Shown: piece after piece, positions 15,926-25,385 of the stretch | Numbering within the stretch: position 1 is the stretch's first letter | Layout: every line of letters starts with the position of its first letter | DNA from: Aurantimonas aggregata | GTDB taxonomy: Bacteria > Pseudomonadota > Alphaproteobacteria > Rhizobiales > Rhizobiaceae | Assembly (NCBI RefSeq): GCF_010500835.1 | Contig: NZ_JAAAMJ010000004.1 | Location: 1-64,000, forward strand | Reading direction: 5' to 3' | Length of the DNA: 64,000 nt | Program-made: the position numbers and the translations under genes | Notes under the pieces: model-generated | Told to the model about the DNA's origin: nothing | Seen by the model: only the letters and a program-made list of their open reading frames with translations | Databases searched by the model: none

Positions 15926-18571
15926 TCAGACGCCGAACTTGTCCCGTATCTTCTTGGTCAGCGACTGGCGCACGTCGGCGTAATCAGCCCATGGATCCGG
16001 CTCATCCAGCCGGGCGATGACGGCGTTGATGTCGAAGCCGTTGACCACGCTCAGCGTCGCCAGCTCGTCCCAGGTCACGGGCGTGGCCACCGGCGCGCCC
16101 TCGCGGGAGCGGCTGGAATAGGGGGCGATCGCCGTCGAGCCGCGTTCGTTGCGCAGCCAGTCGATGAAGATCCGGCCCTTGCGCTTGGCCTTCGACATGG
16201 TGGCGACGAAGCGGTCCGGCTCGTCCTCGGCCTGGCGTACGGCGAAGGCCTTGGCGAAGGCCTTGACCTCCTCCCAGCCCTGCCGCCGGTCGAGCGGCAC
16301 CACGACATGGACGCCCTTGCCGCCGGTGACCATGGCGAAGCTTTTCAGCCCCAGCGCCTCCAGCCGGTCGCGCAGGTCGAAGCTCGCCGCCTTCACGTCC
16401 TCGAAGTCGAGGCCCTCGTCCGGGTCGAGGTCGAAGATCAGCCGGTCGGGCTTTTCCAGCCGGTCGTTGCGCGAGCCCCAGATGTGGAACTCCAGCGTGT
16501 TCATCTGCACGGCGCCGACGAGGCCGGCGGCATCAGTGACGGTCAGGTAATGCTCGGTGCCGCCATCCTTCTCGGGGATCGGCACGGTCTTCACGGCTTC
16601 GGGAAACCCGCCGGTGTCGTGCTTCTGGAAGAAGCAGCGCTTCTGGCCGCCCTGCGGGCAACGCACCAGCGACAGCGGCCGGCCGCCGGCATGGGCGAGC
16701 ATGCGGTCCGCGACCTTCTCGTAATAGAGCGCGAGGTCGCCCTTGGTGACGCCCTGGCCGGCAAAGACGACGCGTTCGGGATGGGTGAGGCGGACGCCGG
16801 CGACATTGTCGGGCGCCTGACCGAGCTCGGCCGGCGCGGCTTTCGCCGCATCCTCGCCGGCACGACGTCTGGCGGAAGCGGCCTTGCCCTCGCGCTGCGG
16901 GTTCTCATCGACCACGTCGCCGGCCTCCTTGTCCTCGCGCAAGCCCTTGAAGACGCCGTGGCGGATCGAGCCGTCGGCGGTGATCTCGGCGAACTCGACC
17001 TCTGCGACCAGCACCGGCTCGACGAAGCGCGAGCCGCGCCGGACGTCAGTCGGCAGGGTCGTGAAGGGCGAGGTCATGCGCTTGTGCGCCGCGAAGCGCT
17101 CGGCAAGATCCGCCATGTTGGCCTCGTCGAAGCCTGTCCCAACGCGGCCGCGATAGGTGAGCTTGCCGTCCTCCATCACGCCGAGCAGGATCGAGGCGAA
17201 CGGCCGGCCGCGCTTGTCGGAGGGGCGGAAGCCGCCGATGACGAATTCCTGCCGCCGCGAGCACTTGACCTTCAGCCAGCCGCGGGTGCGGCCCGAGCGA
17301 TAGGGCGCATCGGCGCGCTTGGCGATGATGCCCTCGTGGCCGGCCCGGCAGATCTTGTCGTGCACCGCCGGCCCGTTGCCGGTGACGTGGTCGCTGTAGA
17401 GCAGCGTCTCGGAGCCGGTGCGCTCAATGAGGTCGCGCAGCATCGCCTTGCGCTCGGTGAGCGGGCGGCTCCGCAGATCCTCGCCGTCGAGCGTCAGCAG
17501 GTCGAAGCAGAAGCAGGCGAGGGGGCCGCCGTCGGAGAGGTTGTTCTGGAGGGTCGAGAAGTCCGTACCGCCATTGTCGTCGAAGGCGACGATCTCGCCG
17601 TCGATCAGCGCGTTGCGGCAATCGAGGGTGCGGGCGGCCTCGGCGATCGGCGCGAAGCGGTCGGTCCAGTCCTTCTCGTTGCGGGTGAAGCAGCGGACCT
17701 CGCCGCCACCGGCGGCGATCATCACCCGGTAGCCGTCGTATTTCATCTCGTGCAGCCAGTCGCGCCCGTCCGGCGCCTCGTCGACCAGCGTCGCCAGCTG
17801 CGGCGCGACGAAGCGCGGCAGCGGCAGGGGCTTGCCGGCCGGCTTCTTCTTCTTCGAGGCGGCGGCGGATTTCGTCGGCTTTTCGGCGGCCGCAGCCTTC
17901 GGAGCGGTGGCTTTCCTGCGCCCCTTCGCGGCAGGCTTGGGCGCCGGCTCTGCCGCGTCATCGTCCCGTGCATTGTCCCAGACATCGACGCCCTTGGCGA
18001 TCGCCGCCATGGTGCGGCCGGTCTTGATGCTGGTCTCGTCGCTGAGGAGGTTGCGGCGGCGGTCGACCGCGTCGTCCTTCTCCTTGATCAGCAGCCAGTT
18101 CTCGCGCTTCTCGCCCGGGCGCGGCTTCATCCGGATCAGCGCCCAGTTGCCACGCAACCGCTCGCCCATCACGTGCATCTTGAGATTGCCCTTGGCGAGG
18201 CCCTCGTCGGCATCCTCCAGCGGCTCCCACGTGCCCTGGTCCCAGAGCATGACGGTGCCACCGCCATATTCGCCCTTCGGGATGGTCCCCTCGAAGGTGC
18301 CGTAGCCCATCGGGTGGTCTTCGGTGCGCACGGCAAGGCGCTTGTCGGCGGGGTCGAGGCTGGGGCCTTTCGTGACCGCCCAGCTCTTCAGGACGCCTTC
18401 CCACTCGATGCGGAAGTCGTAATGCAGCCGTGTCGCGTCATGCTTCTGGATGCAGAAGAACAGCCCGTCGGCCGCCTTGGCGGCAGCCTCCGAACCCGAC
18501 GGCTCCTTCGTCTTCGAAAAATCCCGCTTCTGGCGATAGGTATCCAGAAGCGCGTCGCTGCGGCCTGCCAT
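15926..18571 (-). CDS. ligD: ATP-dependent DNA ligase D (NHEJ)
   Basis: The 881-residue product has the three LigD parts in the order found in Pseudomonas: a 3'-phosphoesterase (residues about 30-200, HDATRLHYDFR...GGGTVMLWDQG), an ATP-dependent ligase (nucleophile Lys277 in EMKYDGYR, C-terminal OB fold to about 540), and a primase-polymerase (about 590-881, metal-binding DLDPDEG near 712 and a KG.HVVVPL motif). LigD trims, fills and seals double-strand breaks with Ku in non-homologous end joining. An Ala/Lys-rich linker at about 215-240 joins the first two domains. The start at 18571 lies 8 bp after the ku stop. Confidence 0.97.
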   Translation of the reverse strand: MAGRSDALLDTYRQKRDFSKTKEPSGSEAAAKAADGLFFCIQKHDATRLHYDFRIEWEGVLKSWAVTKGPSLDPADKRLAVRTEDHPMGYGTFEGTIPKGEYGGGTVMLWDQGTWEPLEDADEGLAKGNLKMHVMGERLRGNWALIRMKPRPGEKRENWLLIKEKDDAVDRRRNLLSDETSIKTGRTMAAIAKGVDVWDNARDDDAAEPAPKPAAKGRRKATAPKAAAAEKPTKSAAASKKKKPAGKPLPLPRFVAPQLATLVDEAPDGRDWLHEMKYDGYRVMIAAGGGEVRCFTRNEKDWTDRFAPIAEAARTLDCRNALIDGEIVAFDDNGGTDFSTLQNNLSDGGPLACFCFDLLTLDGEDLRSRPLTERKAMLRDLIERTGSETLLYSDHVTGNGPAVHDKICRAGHEGIIAKRADAPYRSGRTRGWLKVKCSRRQEFVIGGFRPSDKRGRPFASILLGVMEDGKLTYRGRVGTGFDEANMADLAERFAAHKRMTSPFTTLPTDVRRGSRFVEPVLVAEVEFAEITADGSIRHGVFKGLREDKEAGDVVDENPQREGKAASARRRAGEDAAKAAPAELGQAPDNVAGVRLTHPERVVFAGQGVTKGDLALYYEKVADRMLAHAGGRPLSLVRCPQGGQKRCFFQKHDTGGFPEAVKTVPIPEKDGGTEHYLTVTDAAGLVGAVQMNTLEFHIWGSRNDRLEKPDRLIFDLDPDEGLDFEDVKAASFDLRDRLEALGLKSFAMVTGGKGVHVVVPLDRRQGWEEVKAFAKAFAVRQAEDEPDRFVATMSKAKRKGRIFIDWLRNERGSTAIAPYSSRSREGAPVATPVTWDELATLSVVNGFDINAVIARLDEPDPWADYADVRQSLTKKIRDKFGV

Positions 18572-18579
18572 GGCCGACC

Positions 18580-19515
18580 TCAGGCGCTCTTGCGGCGAGG
18601 CGGGGCGCTCCTGGTGGCCGGCGCCTTTTTGGCCTTGGCGGGCTCGGCGGCCTTCGCCTTCGCGGCTGCCGCAGCAGGCTTGCGCCGCGCACCGCCGGCC
18701 TCCTTGCCGGCACCTCCGCCGCTGCCGCCCTCGAGGCTCTGCTTCAGCGCCGCCATCAGGTCGACGACATTGCCCTTGGTGCGCGGTGCCGGCTCGTCGT
18801 CGTCGATCGACAGCGTCGCCTTGCCGCCCTTCTTGCGCTTCTCGGCGATCAGCGCCTTCAGCGCCTCGATATAGTGGTTCTTGTAGGTCTTGGCCTCGAA
18901 CTTTGCGGTCTTCTTCTCGATCAGCTGGGTCGCGACGGCAAGCAGGTCCTCCTCGGCGCCATCGTCGGAAATCTCGGCGAAGAGCGGCGCGGATTTGCGG
19001 ATCTCGTCCTCGTAATGCAGCGTGCTCAGCAAGAGGCCGGAGCCGCAGGGGCGCAGCGCCACCAGATATTCCTTGCCGCGCAGCGCCAGCTGGCCGAGCC
19101 CGGTCTTGTGCGACTGGCGCAGCGCGTCGCGGATGACCCGGAAGGCGTCCTCGGCGAGATCGTCCTGCGGCACGACGTAATAGGGCTTGTCGAAATACAG
19201 CGGCGGGATCGCGTTGGAATCGACGAACTGCACCAACTCGAGCGTCTTCTTGGTCTCCAGCTTGACGTTCTCGATCTCCTCGTCGGTGAGGAGCACGTAT
19301 TCGTCCTTGCTGACCTCGTAGCCCTTGACGATCTCGTCCTTGTCGACCGGGCCGATGCCCTCGACCACCTTCTCGTACTGGATGCGCTTGCCGGACTTCT
19401 CGTGGATCTGCCGGAAGGCGATCGAGGCGCCGGAGGTGGTGGCCGAATACATCTCGACGGGGATGGACACGAGGGAAAGCCGGATCTGGCCTTTCCAGAC
19501 GGGACGAGGCGCCAT
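18580..19515 (-). CDS. ku: Ku protein (NHEJ DNA-end binding)
   Basis: The 311-residue product is a bacterial Ku: it starts MAPRPVWKGQIRLSLVSIPVEMY and holds the Ku core (IAFRQIHEKSGKRIQYEKVVEG, GYEVSKDEYVLLTDEEIE, and PYYVVPQDDLAEDAFRVIRDAL). It ends in an Ala/Lys/Arg-rich tail (residues about 275-311) of the kind known to bind DNA and recruit LigD. It forms a ring-like homodimer on broken ends. It is upstream of ligD in a two-gene operon and divergent from an SbcD-like nuclease gene. Confidence 0.97.
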   Translation of the reverse strand: MAPRPVWKGQIRLSLVSIPVEMYSATTSGASIAFRQIHEKSGKRIQYEKVVEGIGPVDKDEIVKGYEVSKDEYVLLTDEEIENVKLETKKTLELVQFVDSNAIPPLYFDKPYYVVPQDDLAEDAFRVIRDALRQSHKTGLGQLALRGKEYLVALRPCGSGLLLSTLHYEDEIRKSAPLFAEISDDGAEEDLLAVATQLIEKKTAKFEAKTYKNHYIEALKALIAEKRKKGGKATLSIDDDEPAPRTKGNVVDLMAALKQSLEGGSGGGAGKEAGGARRKPAAAAAKAKAAEPAKAKKAPATRSAPPRRKSA

Positions 19516-19738
19516 TCTTCAACTCCAGACACAGTGACTGCCGCAACGTGACTCAACGGCCTTGCCGCGGACTCGTTCCGGTTGCGTGACGGGCTTTGAG
19601 ACGCTTGGTAAAGAGGGGCCAAAACCGGTTGATAAGGCGGGCGCGCGCGCTCCGAAGCTTGCGATTTTCGGGGGGAGGGCCCAGCACGGGCAAGGCCCCG
19701 GCGACGCAACCAGCGGATCAGGAACCGACGACCCCATC

Positions 19739-20857
19739 GTGATCAGGATTCTCCATACGGGCGACTGGCAGATCGGCAAGCCGTTCGGCGGCTTCGAGCC
19801 CGACCGGCGCGGCGAATTGCGCGCCGAGCGCTTCGCCGTGGTCGGACGGATCGCGGCGCTGGCGGCTTCGCGCGGCTGCGACGCCGTGCTGGTCGCAGGC
19901 GACGCCTTCGACGACAACATGGTGAGCGACCGCGAGATCCAGCGCACGCTCGACGCGATGGCGGCGTTTCGGGGCCCGTGGGTAATGCTGCCGGGCAATC
20001 ACGACGCGGCGCTCGGCGTCAGCCTGTGGACGCGGCTGAAGCAGCGCGCCGACGCGGCGCGGGTCATCGTCGCCGACCGGCCGGAGCCGATCCTCCTCGA
20101 AGACCAGGGCATCGCCATCCTGCCGGCGCCGCTGACCCGCCGGCACGAGGGCGCCGACCTCACCGCCTGGTTCGACCATGCCGAGACCCCCGCCGGGCTG
20201 GCGCGGATCGGCCTCGCCCACGGCTCGGTGCAGAACCGCCTGCCGGAGGCGGCCGAGGCCGGCAATCCGATCGCCGACGACCGGGCGGCGCGCGCCCGGC
20301 TCGACTATCTGGCGCTCGGCGACTGGCACGGCTTCGTCGAGATCGCGCCGAAGACGGTCTATGCCGGCACGCCGGAGCCGGACCGCTATCCGGCCAATGC
20401 GCCGGGCCACGTTGCGATCGTCGAGGTCGACGGTCCGGGCGCTGCGCCGCGCATCGAGAAGGTGCGCACGGCGCGCTTCGACTGGCGCTCGCTGGCGCTG
20501 CGGCTGGATGGCGGGGTGGAAGCGGTGGACGAGGCGCTGTCGGCGCTCGCGCAGCCCGGCGAGACGGTGCTCGAACTCGTGCTCTCCGGCAGCCTGTCGC
20601 TGCGCGAGCGGGTGCGGCTGGAGGAGACGCTGGCGCTCTGGCGGGCCAAGCTCTTCGACCTGAGGCTGGTGGATGCGGCGCTGATCGACGCGCCGGACGA
20701 CGAGGATCTCGACCGCATCGACGTCGGCGGCTTCGTGCGCGTCGCGATCGAGCGGCTGCGGGCGCGGGCCGCCGATCCTGCCGATCCCGATCGCGCCGCG
20801 GCGGCGCTGGCGCTGCGGCTCGCCTATGTCGAACACCGCCGACTGGGAGAACGCTGA
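19739..20857 (+). CDS. SbcD-like (YhaO-like) DNA repair metallophosphoesterase
   Basis: This calcineurin-like phosphoesterase has the expected metal motifs: HTGDWQIG, VAGDAFDDN, LPGNHD, GLAHGS and LGDWHG. SbcD/Mre11-type enzymes cut DNA ends and hairpins together with an SMC-like ATPase, and the next gene is such an ATPase, one base away. The start is uncertain: GTG at 19739 gives IRILHTGDW close to the N-terminus as in the family (372 residues), while an in-frame start at 19562 adds 59 residues without family character. The C-terminal half is divergent, closer to YhaO of Firmicutes than to E. coli SbcD. Confidence 0.85.
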   Translation: MIRILHTGDWQIGKPFGGFEPDRRGELRAERFAVVGRIAALAASRGCDAVLVAGDAFDDNMVSDREIQRTLDAMAAFRGPWVMLPGNHDAALGVSLWTRLKQRADAARVIVADRPEPILLEDQGIAILPAPLTRRHEGADLTAWFDHAETPAGLARIGLAHGSVQNRLPEAAEAGNPIADDRAARARLDYLALGDWHGFVEIAPKTVYAGTPEPDRYPANAPGHVAIVEVDGPGAAPRIEKVRTARFDWRSLALRLDGGVEAVDEALSALAQPGETVLELVLSGSLSLRERVRLEETLALWRAKLFDLRLVDAALIDAPDDEDLDRIDVGGFVRVAIERLRARAADPADPDRAAAALALRLAYVEHRRLGER

Positions 20858-20858
20858 G

Positions 20859-23498
20859 ATGTATCTGCGCTCTCTCAAGCTCACCGATTTCGCCGGCATC
20901 AGCTCCGCCGAGCTGACGCTGTTCGAGCCGGGGCTGAACGTCATCGTCGGCGACAACGAAGCCGGCAAGTCGACGCTGCTGACGGCGCTGCGCGCGGCGT
21001 TCTTCCAGCGCCACCGCGCCACCGGCGAGGCGGTCAAGGCGCTGGCGCCCTATCAGCGCCAGGCCCGGCCGGAAATCCATGTCGACTTCAAGCTGGCGGA
21101 CACCGTGTATTCGCTTCGCAAGGCGTTCCTGCAGCGGCCGGAGGCGGAGCTGACCTGGCCGGGCGGCAGCCTGACCGGTGACGCGGTCGAGGAGCGGCTC
21201 GCCGAACTCTTCCGCTTCGCCCATCCCGGCCGCGGCGAGTCCAAGCTGGATTCGCACCAGGGCGCCTTCGGCCTGTTGTGGGTGGAGCAGGGGCGCTCGA
21301 ACACCGGCGGGCTCGACATCGGCGTCGGCAAGGACGCGGTGACCGCTTCGCTCGAGGGCGAGGTCGGGCAGATCCTCGGCGGCGAACGCGGCCGGGCGAT
21401 GATCGGCGCGGCCAAGACGCTGCACGACCGGTTCTTCACCGACACCGGCCGGGTGGCGCAGGCCTCGCCCGTCCGCCAGGCCGAGCAGCTCCTGGAAGAG
21501 CTGCGCGCCGACCTCGCCGTCAAGGCGGCGGCGCGCACCGATTTCGAGGAGAAGCTGCAGCGGCTCGACGGGCGCCGGGCAACGCTGCGCTCCTACGAGC
21601 GGGACGAGGCCTTGGCCAAGGCAGAGGCGGCGCTGGAGGCCGCCGAGGAGCGCGCCCGCCAGACGGTGGGGCTGGAAGGCGCGATGCGCGAGGCGACGCG
21701 CGATCTGCAGCATTCGCTGGCCCGCCGCGACGGCGTCGCCGAACGCCTGAAGCAGCGCGACCAGCTGGCCGCTTCCGCCGCGGCGGCGCAGCAGGCGTCA
21801 GAGGTGGCGGCAGCTGCTCTTCTGGAGACTCGCGCCGCACGCGAGGGCGAGCAGGCGGCGATCGCCGCGGCCGAGGCGGAAGCAGCGGCAGCCAGGATTG
21901 CGGCCGAAACCGCGGAAGCGGCGGACGACGCGCTCCGAGCGAGCCTCGAGCGCGCCCGGATGGCAACCGAGGCCGAAGCGATGGGCCGACGGCTGCGGGA
22001 CGCCGGCGAGATCGAGACGCGGCTGGCCGCCCTGCAGGCAGAATCCGCCGGTCCCGCGATCGACGCCGCCGCGATCAAGGCGCTGGAGGCCGCCGAGCGC
22101 AAATGCCGCGACGCGACGATCCGACTGTCGGTGACGGCGCCGGTGCTGGTCTTCGCGCCTTCCGGGGATCGCACGGTGCGCGATGCCACCGGCGCGGTCA
22201 TCGCGGCCGGGACGCCGCACCGCGTCACGGGCCACGAGCGCTTCGACCTCGATGGTTTCGGCAGCCTCACCGTTGAGCCCGGCGGTGACGCCGCGACGCT
22301 GCGCCGCGAATGTGATGCCGCCGAGGCCGCGCTCGCCGCGCTGCTCGACCGACTTGGCGTCGTCTCTATAGAGGAATCGCGGGCGCGCGCGGGCGCGGCC
22401 GAAAATCGGCGGATCGAGACGGCGACGCTGAAGGCGCAGGCCGCGGCGCTTCTGCCGGAGGGGCGGGCGGCAGCCGAGGCGGCGCTTGCCGACCTTTCCG
22501 CCATGCTTGCGGCATTGCCGGCGCCGGCGCCGGACGGACCGTCGCCGAGCCCCGCCGACCAGGCCACCGCCCGCGCCGCCCGCAACGCCGCGCGCACGAG
22601 GCTGGAGACGGCGACCGCGACGCTCGAGCGAATGCGTCGCGCGGCCAGCGACGGGCTGGCGACGATCGCCCGCGCCGAAGCCGACGAGGCGCATCGACGC
22701 GCCGAAGCCGACCGGCTGCGCCGCGACGTCGCCGAAGCCGAGGCGGTGCGCCCGCGTACGGCGCTGGCCGAGGATCTGGCGGCGGCCGAGCTCGACCGCG
22801 CGGCGAAGGCGGCCGTGCTGGAGCGGCGGCAGCGCGACCTTGCCGCCGCCGACCCGGCGACGGTGCAGCTGACGCTGGAAGCGCGGCGCAAGGCACTCGC
22901 CGAGATCCGCCGCACCGTCGCAGCGCTGAAGGAGGAGACGTTGCGGCTGGAAGGCGAGCTCGAGGCGACCGGCGCGACGGCTCTCGGCGAGGACGTCGCC
23001 CGGCTGGAGGGTGAGATCGGCGCGGTCGAATCGCGACTCGCCCGGCTGCGGATCGAGGCGGCAGCCGCCGCCATGCTGCACGCGACGCTGATCGCTGCCC
23101 GGCGCGAGGCGCGCGAGCACTGGCTCGGGCCGATCAAGACGCAGGTGACGCCCTACCTGAAGCTGATCCACCCGGGTGCGGCGATCGAGCTCGACGATTC
23201 GACGCTGGAGATTCGCAGCCTGCACCGCGCCGGGGTCGAGGAAGACTTCAAGCGACTGTCCGCCGGCGCGCGCGAGCAGGTGGCGGTGGTGACCCGCCTG
23301 GCGCTGGCGCAGGTGCTGAAGAAGGGCGGGCATCCGACCGCCGTCATTCTCGACGATGCGCTGGTCAATACCGACGAGAAACGGCTGGAGCGCATGCACC
23401 TGGTGCTGCGGCTGGCGTCGGAGACGCTGCAGATCATCGTGCTGACCTGCCGGGAGCGGGATTTCCGCGATCTCGGCGCCCCGATCCAGCGGCTCTAG
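20859..23498 (+). CDS. SbcC/YhaN-like SMC-type ATPase lacking the zinc hook
   Basis: The 879-residue product has an N-terminal Walker A (GDNEAGKST, about 31-39), long Ala/Glu/Arg-rich coiled coils (about 190-420 and 490-770) and a C-terminal lobe with the signature LSAGAREQV and Walker B VILDDAL. It resembles YhaN-type Rad50/SbcC relatives. SbcC/Rad50 have a CxxC zinc hook at the coil apex; no CxxC occurs here. Instead a 50-residue beta-rich segment (about 430-480) sits at the midpoint. AGGAG-like GGGAG precedes the ATG at 20859. It likely forms a DNA-end processing complex with the upstream nuclease. Confidence 0.8.
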   Translation: MYLRSLKLTDFAGISSAELTLFEPGLNVIVGDNEAGKSTLLTALRAAFFQRHRATGEAVKALAPYQRQARPEIHVDFKLADTVYSLRKAFLQRPEAELTWPGGSLTGDAVEERLAELFRFAHPGRGESKLDSHQGAFGLLWVEQGRSNTGGLDIGVGKDAVTASLEGEVGQILGGERGRAMIGAAKTLHDRFFTDTGRVAQASPVRQAEQLLEELRADLAVKAAARTDFEEKLQRLDGRRATLRSYERDEALAKAEAALEAAEERARQTVGLEGAMREATRDLQHSLARRDGVAERLKQRDQLAASAAAAQQASEVAAAALLETRAAREGEQAAIAAAEAEAAAARIAAETAEAADDALRASLERARMATEAEAMGRRLRDAGEIETRLAALQAESAGPAIDAAAIKALEAAERKCRDATIRLSVTAPVLVFAPSGDRTVRDATGAVIAAGTPHRVTGHERFDLDGFGSLTVEPGGDAATLRRECDAAEAALAALLDRLGVVSIEESRARAGAAENRRIETATLKAQAAALLPEGRAAAEAALADLSAMLAALPAPAPDGPSPSPADQATARAARNAARTRLETATATLERMRRAASDGLATIARAEADEAHRRAEADRLRRDVAEAEAVRPRTALAEDLAAAELDRAAKAAVLERRQRDLAAADPATVQLTLEARRKALAEIRRTVAALKEETLRLEGELEATGATALGEDVARLEGEIGAVESRLARLRIEAAAAAMLHATLIAARREAREHWLGPIKTQVTPYLKLIHPGAAIELDDSTLEIRSLHRAGVEEDFKRLSAGAREQVAVVTRLALAQVLKKGGHPTAVILDDALVNTDEKRLERMHLVLRLASETLQIIVLTCRERDFRDLGAPIQRL

Positions 23499-23863
23499 GC
23501 AAAAGCGGCAAAAGCCGGCGAAACCTGCCTCGAATCGCCCGTTTCCCGCCCCAATCGCTCCAGCTCACGCTCCGGCACGGCTCGCGAGGCCGGCCCAAGG
23601 GCTGCCGAGACCCCCCGGATTCCCGAATGGTTAACGAGGCGTGAAGGCAAAAGTGGCTTCGTTGCAACAGGGGTGTGTCCAAAGGACCCCACGGGCCCCA
23701 TTGTGGCATTTAGGAGATTGCGCCAAATCCGCTGCCGGGTAATGTCGCGTCAGAAAGAACGCAGGGCAACGCGCTTCGGACTTTCGAACAGGGGATGGGG
23801 CAGGGAAGGCTGTCCTTCATACAAGGCCCAACCCTAACCTATAAATTGACTGGAGGTCAGGAC
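23499..23863. other. 365-bp gap upstream of the porin gene
   Basis: No gene is seen. The last 100 bases are the porin 5' leader, ending in TGGAGGTCAGGAC before the start codon. A weak stem (GGGGT...ACCCC, about 23670-23690) is visible. I cannot place the promoter boxes with confidence. Confidence 0.4.
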
Positions 23864-25072
23864 ATGAACATTAAGAGCCTTCTTCTCGGCTCCGCTGCGG
23901 CCCTCGTCGCAGTTACCGGCGCCCGCGCTGCGGACGTCATCGTTCCGGTTGCACCGGAGCCCACCGACTATGTGCGCGTCTGCGACGTGTACGGCAGCGG
24001 CTTCTTCTACATCCCCGGCACCGAAACCTGCATGAAGATCGGTGGCTACGTCCGCTTCAAGTACATCGTTGCCGACAACACGTTCGCACTGAACGACGAA
24101 GGCGACGACTACAACGCCTACAGCCGCGTCCGCGTCCGTCTGAACTTCGACGTTCGTGAAGAGACCGAACTCGGCACCCTGCGCGGCTTCGCCCGCGTCC
24201 AGGCCGAGAACACCTCGGGCACGTCCGACGCGCCTTACGCCATGGACCAGGGCTACATCCAGCTCGGTGGCCTCACCATGGGTTACCTCGACACGCTCTG
24301 GACCGAAGGCGACGGCCTGCTGACCGACACCGACCTCCCGGTCGGCGACATCCAGGTCAACCGCATCTCCTACACCTACGCTGCTGACGGCTTCTCGGCC
24401 GCTCTGTCGCTCGAAGACGACGACACGGGCGATTTCGCTCCGGACGTCGTTGCCCGTCTCGCCTATGACGGCGGCTGGGGCTCGATCTACATCGCCGGTT
24501 CGTACGACGAGAACGTCGATCTGACGCAGAACACCGCCTTCGGCTTCTACGACATCACCGAAGACGAGTTCCTCTTCGAAGGCGCCTTCGGCCTCATCGA
24601 CGACAACGAAGATGCGTTCGCCATCAAGGGCGGCCTCTCGCTCAAGGACCTGATCGCCGCCGACTCCGAGCTGAAGTTCGAGGGTAGCTACGCCTTCGAT
24701 CCGTCCGGTTACTCGACGATCGGTCTCTTCAACGATCCGTCCATCAACTCCAGCTACACCGACTTCGTCGGCGATCTGCCGGTTGAGTGGCAGGTTGGCG
24801 CCGGTTACGCCCAGGCGTTCGGCAAGCTCGGCATCGCGGTCTCCGGTATCTACGGCGAGACCTTCGAAGTCGGCGGCGGCGAGTTCATCGGTACGGACTT
24901 CGTCACGACGAACCTCGGTTCGGGTGAATACTACAAGCTCGTCGGTAACGTCGGCTACGAGATCACCAACAACTTCGATGTCCTGGGCGAAGTGTCCTAC
25001 ACCGACATCGACTTCGATGGCGACTCCGTCGACCAGACGGCTGGCTTCATCCAGTTCGTTCGCTCCTTCTAA
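23864..25072 (+). CDS. Outer-membrane porin, Porin_2 family
   Basis: The 402-residue product has a signal peptide (MNIKSLLLGSAAALVAVTGARA) and the start ADVIVPVAPEPTDYVRVCDVYGSGFFYIPGTETCMKIGGYVRF, with two cysteines at the places usual in alphaproteobacterial porins. The rest is alternating beta strands with many Asp and Gly and a C-terminal phenylalanine, as needed for outer-membrane insertion. It forms trimeric channels for small hydrophilic solutes. Codon use is biased to a few C-ending codons (CTC, AAC, GAC, GTC), which is typical of highly expressed genes. GGAGG precedes the start and a strong terminator follows. Confidence 0.95.
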   Translation: MNIKSLLLGSAAALVAVTGARAADVIVPVAPEPTDYVRVCDVYGSGFFYIPGTETCMKIGGYVRFKYIVADNTFALNDEGDDYNAYSRVRVRLNFDVREETELGTLRGFARVQAENTSGTSDAPYAMDQGYIQLGGLTMGYLDTLWTEGDGLLTDTDLPVGDIQVNRISYTYAADGFSAALSLEDDDTGDFAPDVVARLAYDGGWGSIYIAGSYDENVDLTQNTAFGFYDITEDEFLFEGAFGLIDDNEDAFAIKGGLSLKDLIAADSELKFEGSYAFDPSGYSTIGLFNDPSINSSYTDFVGDLPVEWQVGAGYAQAFGKLGIAVSGIYGETFEVGGGEFIGTDFVTTNLGSGEYYKLVGNVGYEITNNFDVLGEVSYTDIDFDGDSVDQTAGFIQFVRSF

Positions 25073-25385
25073 TCGATCGAGCCTCCAGTCTGAGAGAAGC
25101 CCGGCGCTCGCGCCGGGCTTCTTTCGTTTGGGCAGGCGTCTGGCCGGCATGCAGCCGGTGACGCATTGTTCCTCCGCGCTTGACCAATGGCCGTTTCCTG
25201 TCTCCGATAAGGGATTTTAGGCCTCCTGATCGACCTCCTTCCGTTCCCGCTGGTCGCCTTCGCGGCCGGCTGTCCGTTCGGCCGCCTGGCCTGAACGAAA
25301 TTCCGCCCGGCCCGGACAGGGCGGTTGCCTCGCGCGCGCCCATCCCTAGCTTTCGGCTTGTGCGGTCGGCCCAGCGGAGGTGTTT
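25073..25385. other. 313-bp gap after the porin, with its terminator
   Basis: Contains the porin terminator at 25095-25122. The rest has no recognised gene and carries the start region of the next gene, with GGAGG at 25376-25380. Confidence 0.5.
25095..25128 (+). terminator. Rho-independent terminator of the porin gene
   Basis: A 12-bp perfect stem (25095-25106 with 25111-25122) with the loop CTCG, followed by TTCGTTT, lies just after the porin stop codon. Confidence 0.85.

Noticed and set aside
15893-18874. A 993-codon plus-strand frame
   Set aside because: It is the antisense of ligD and ku, caused by high third-position GC; it has no motif.
23620-23700. Possible small RNA upstream of the porin
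   Set aside because: Only a weak stem and no clear promoter or terminator could be placed.
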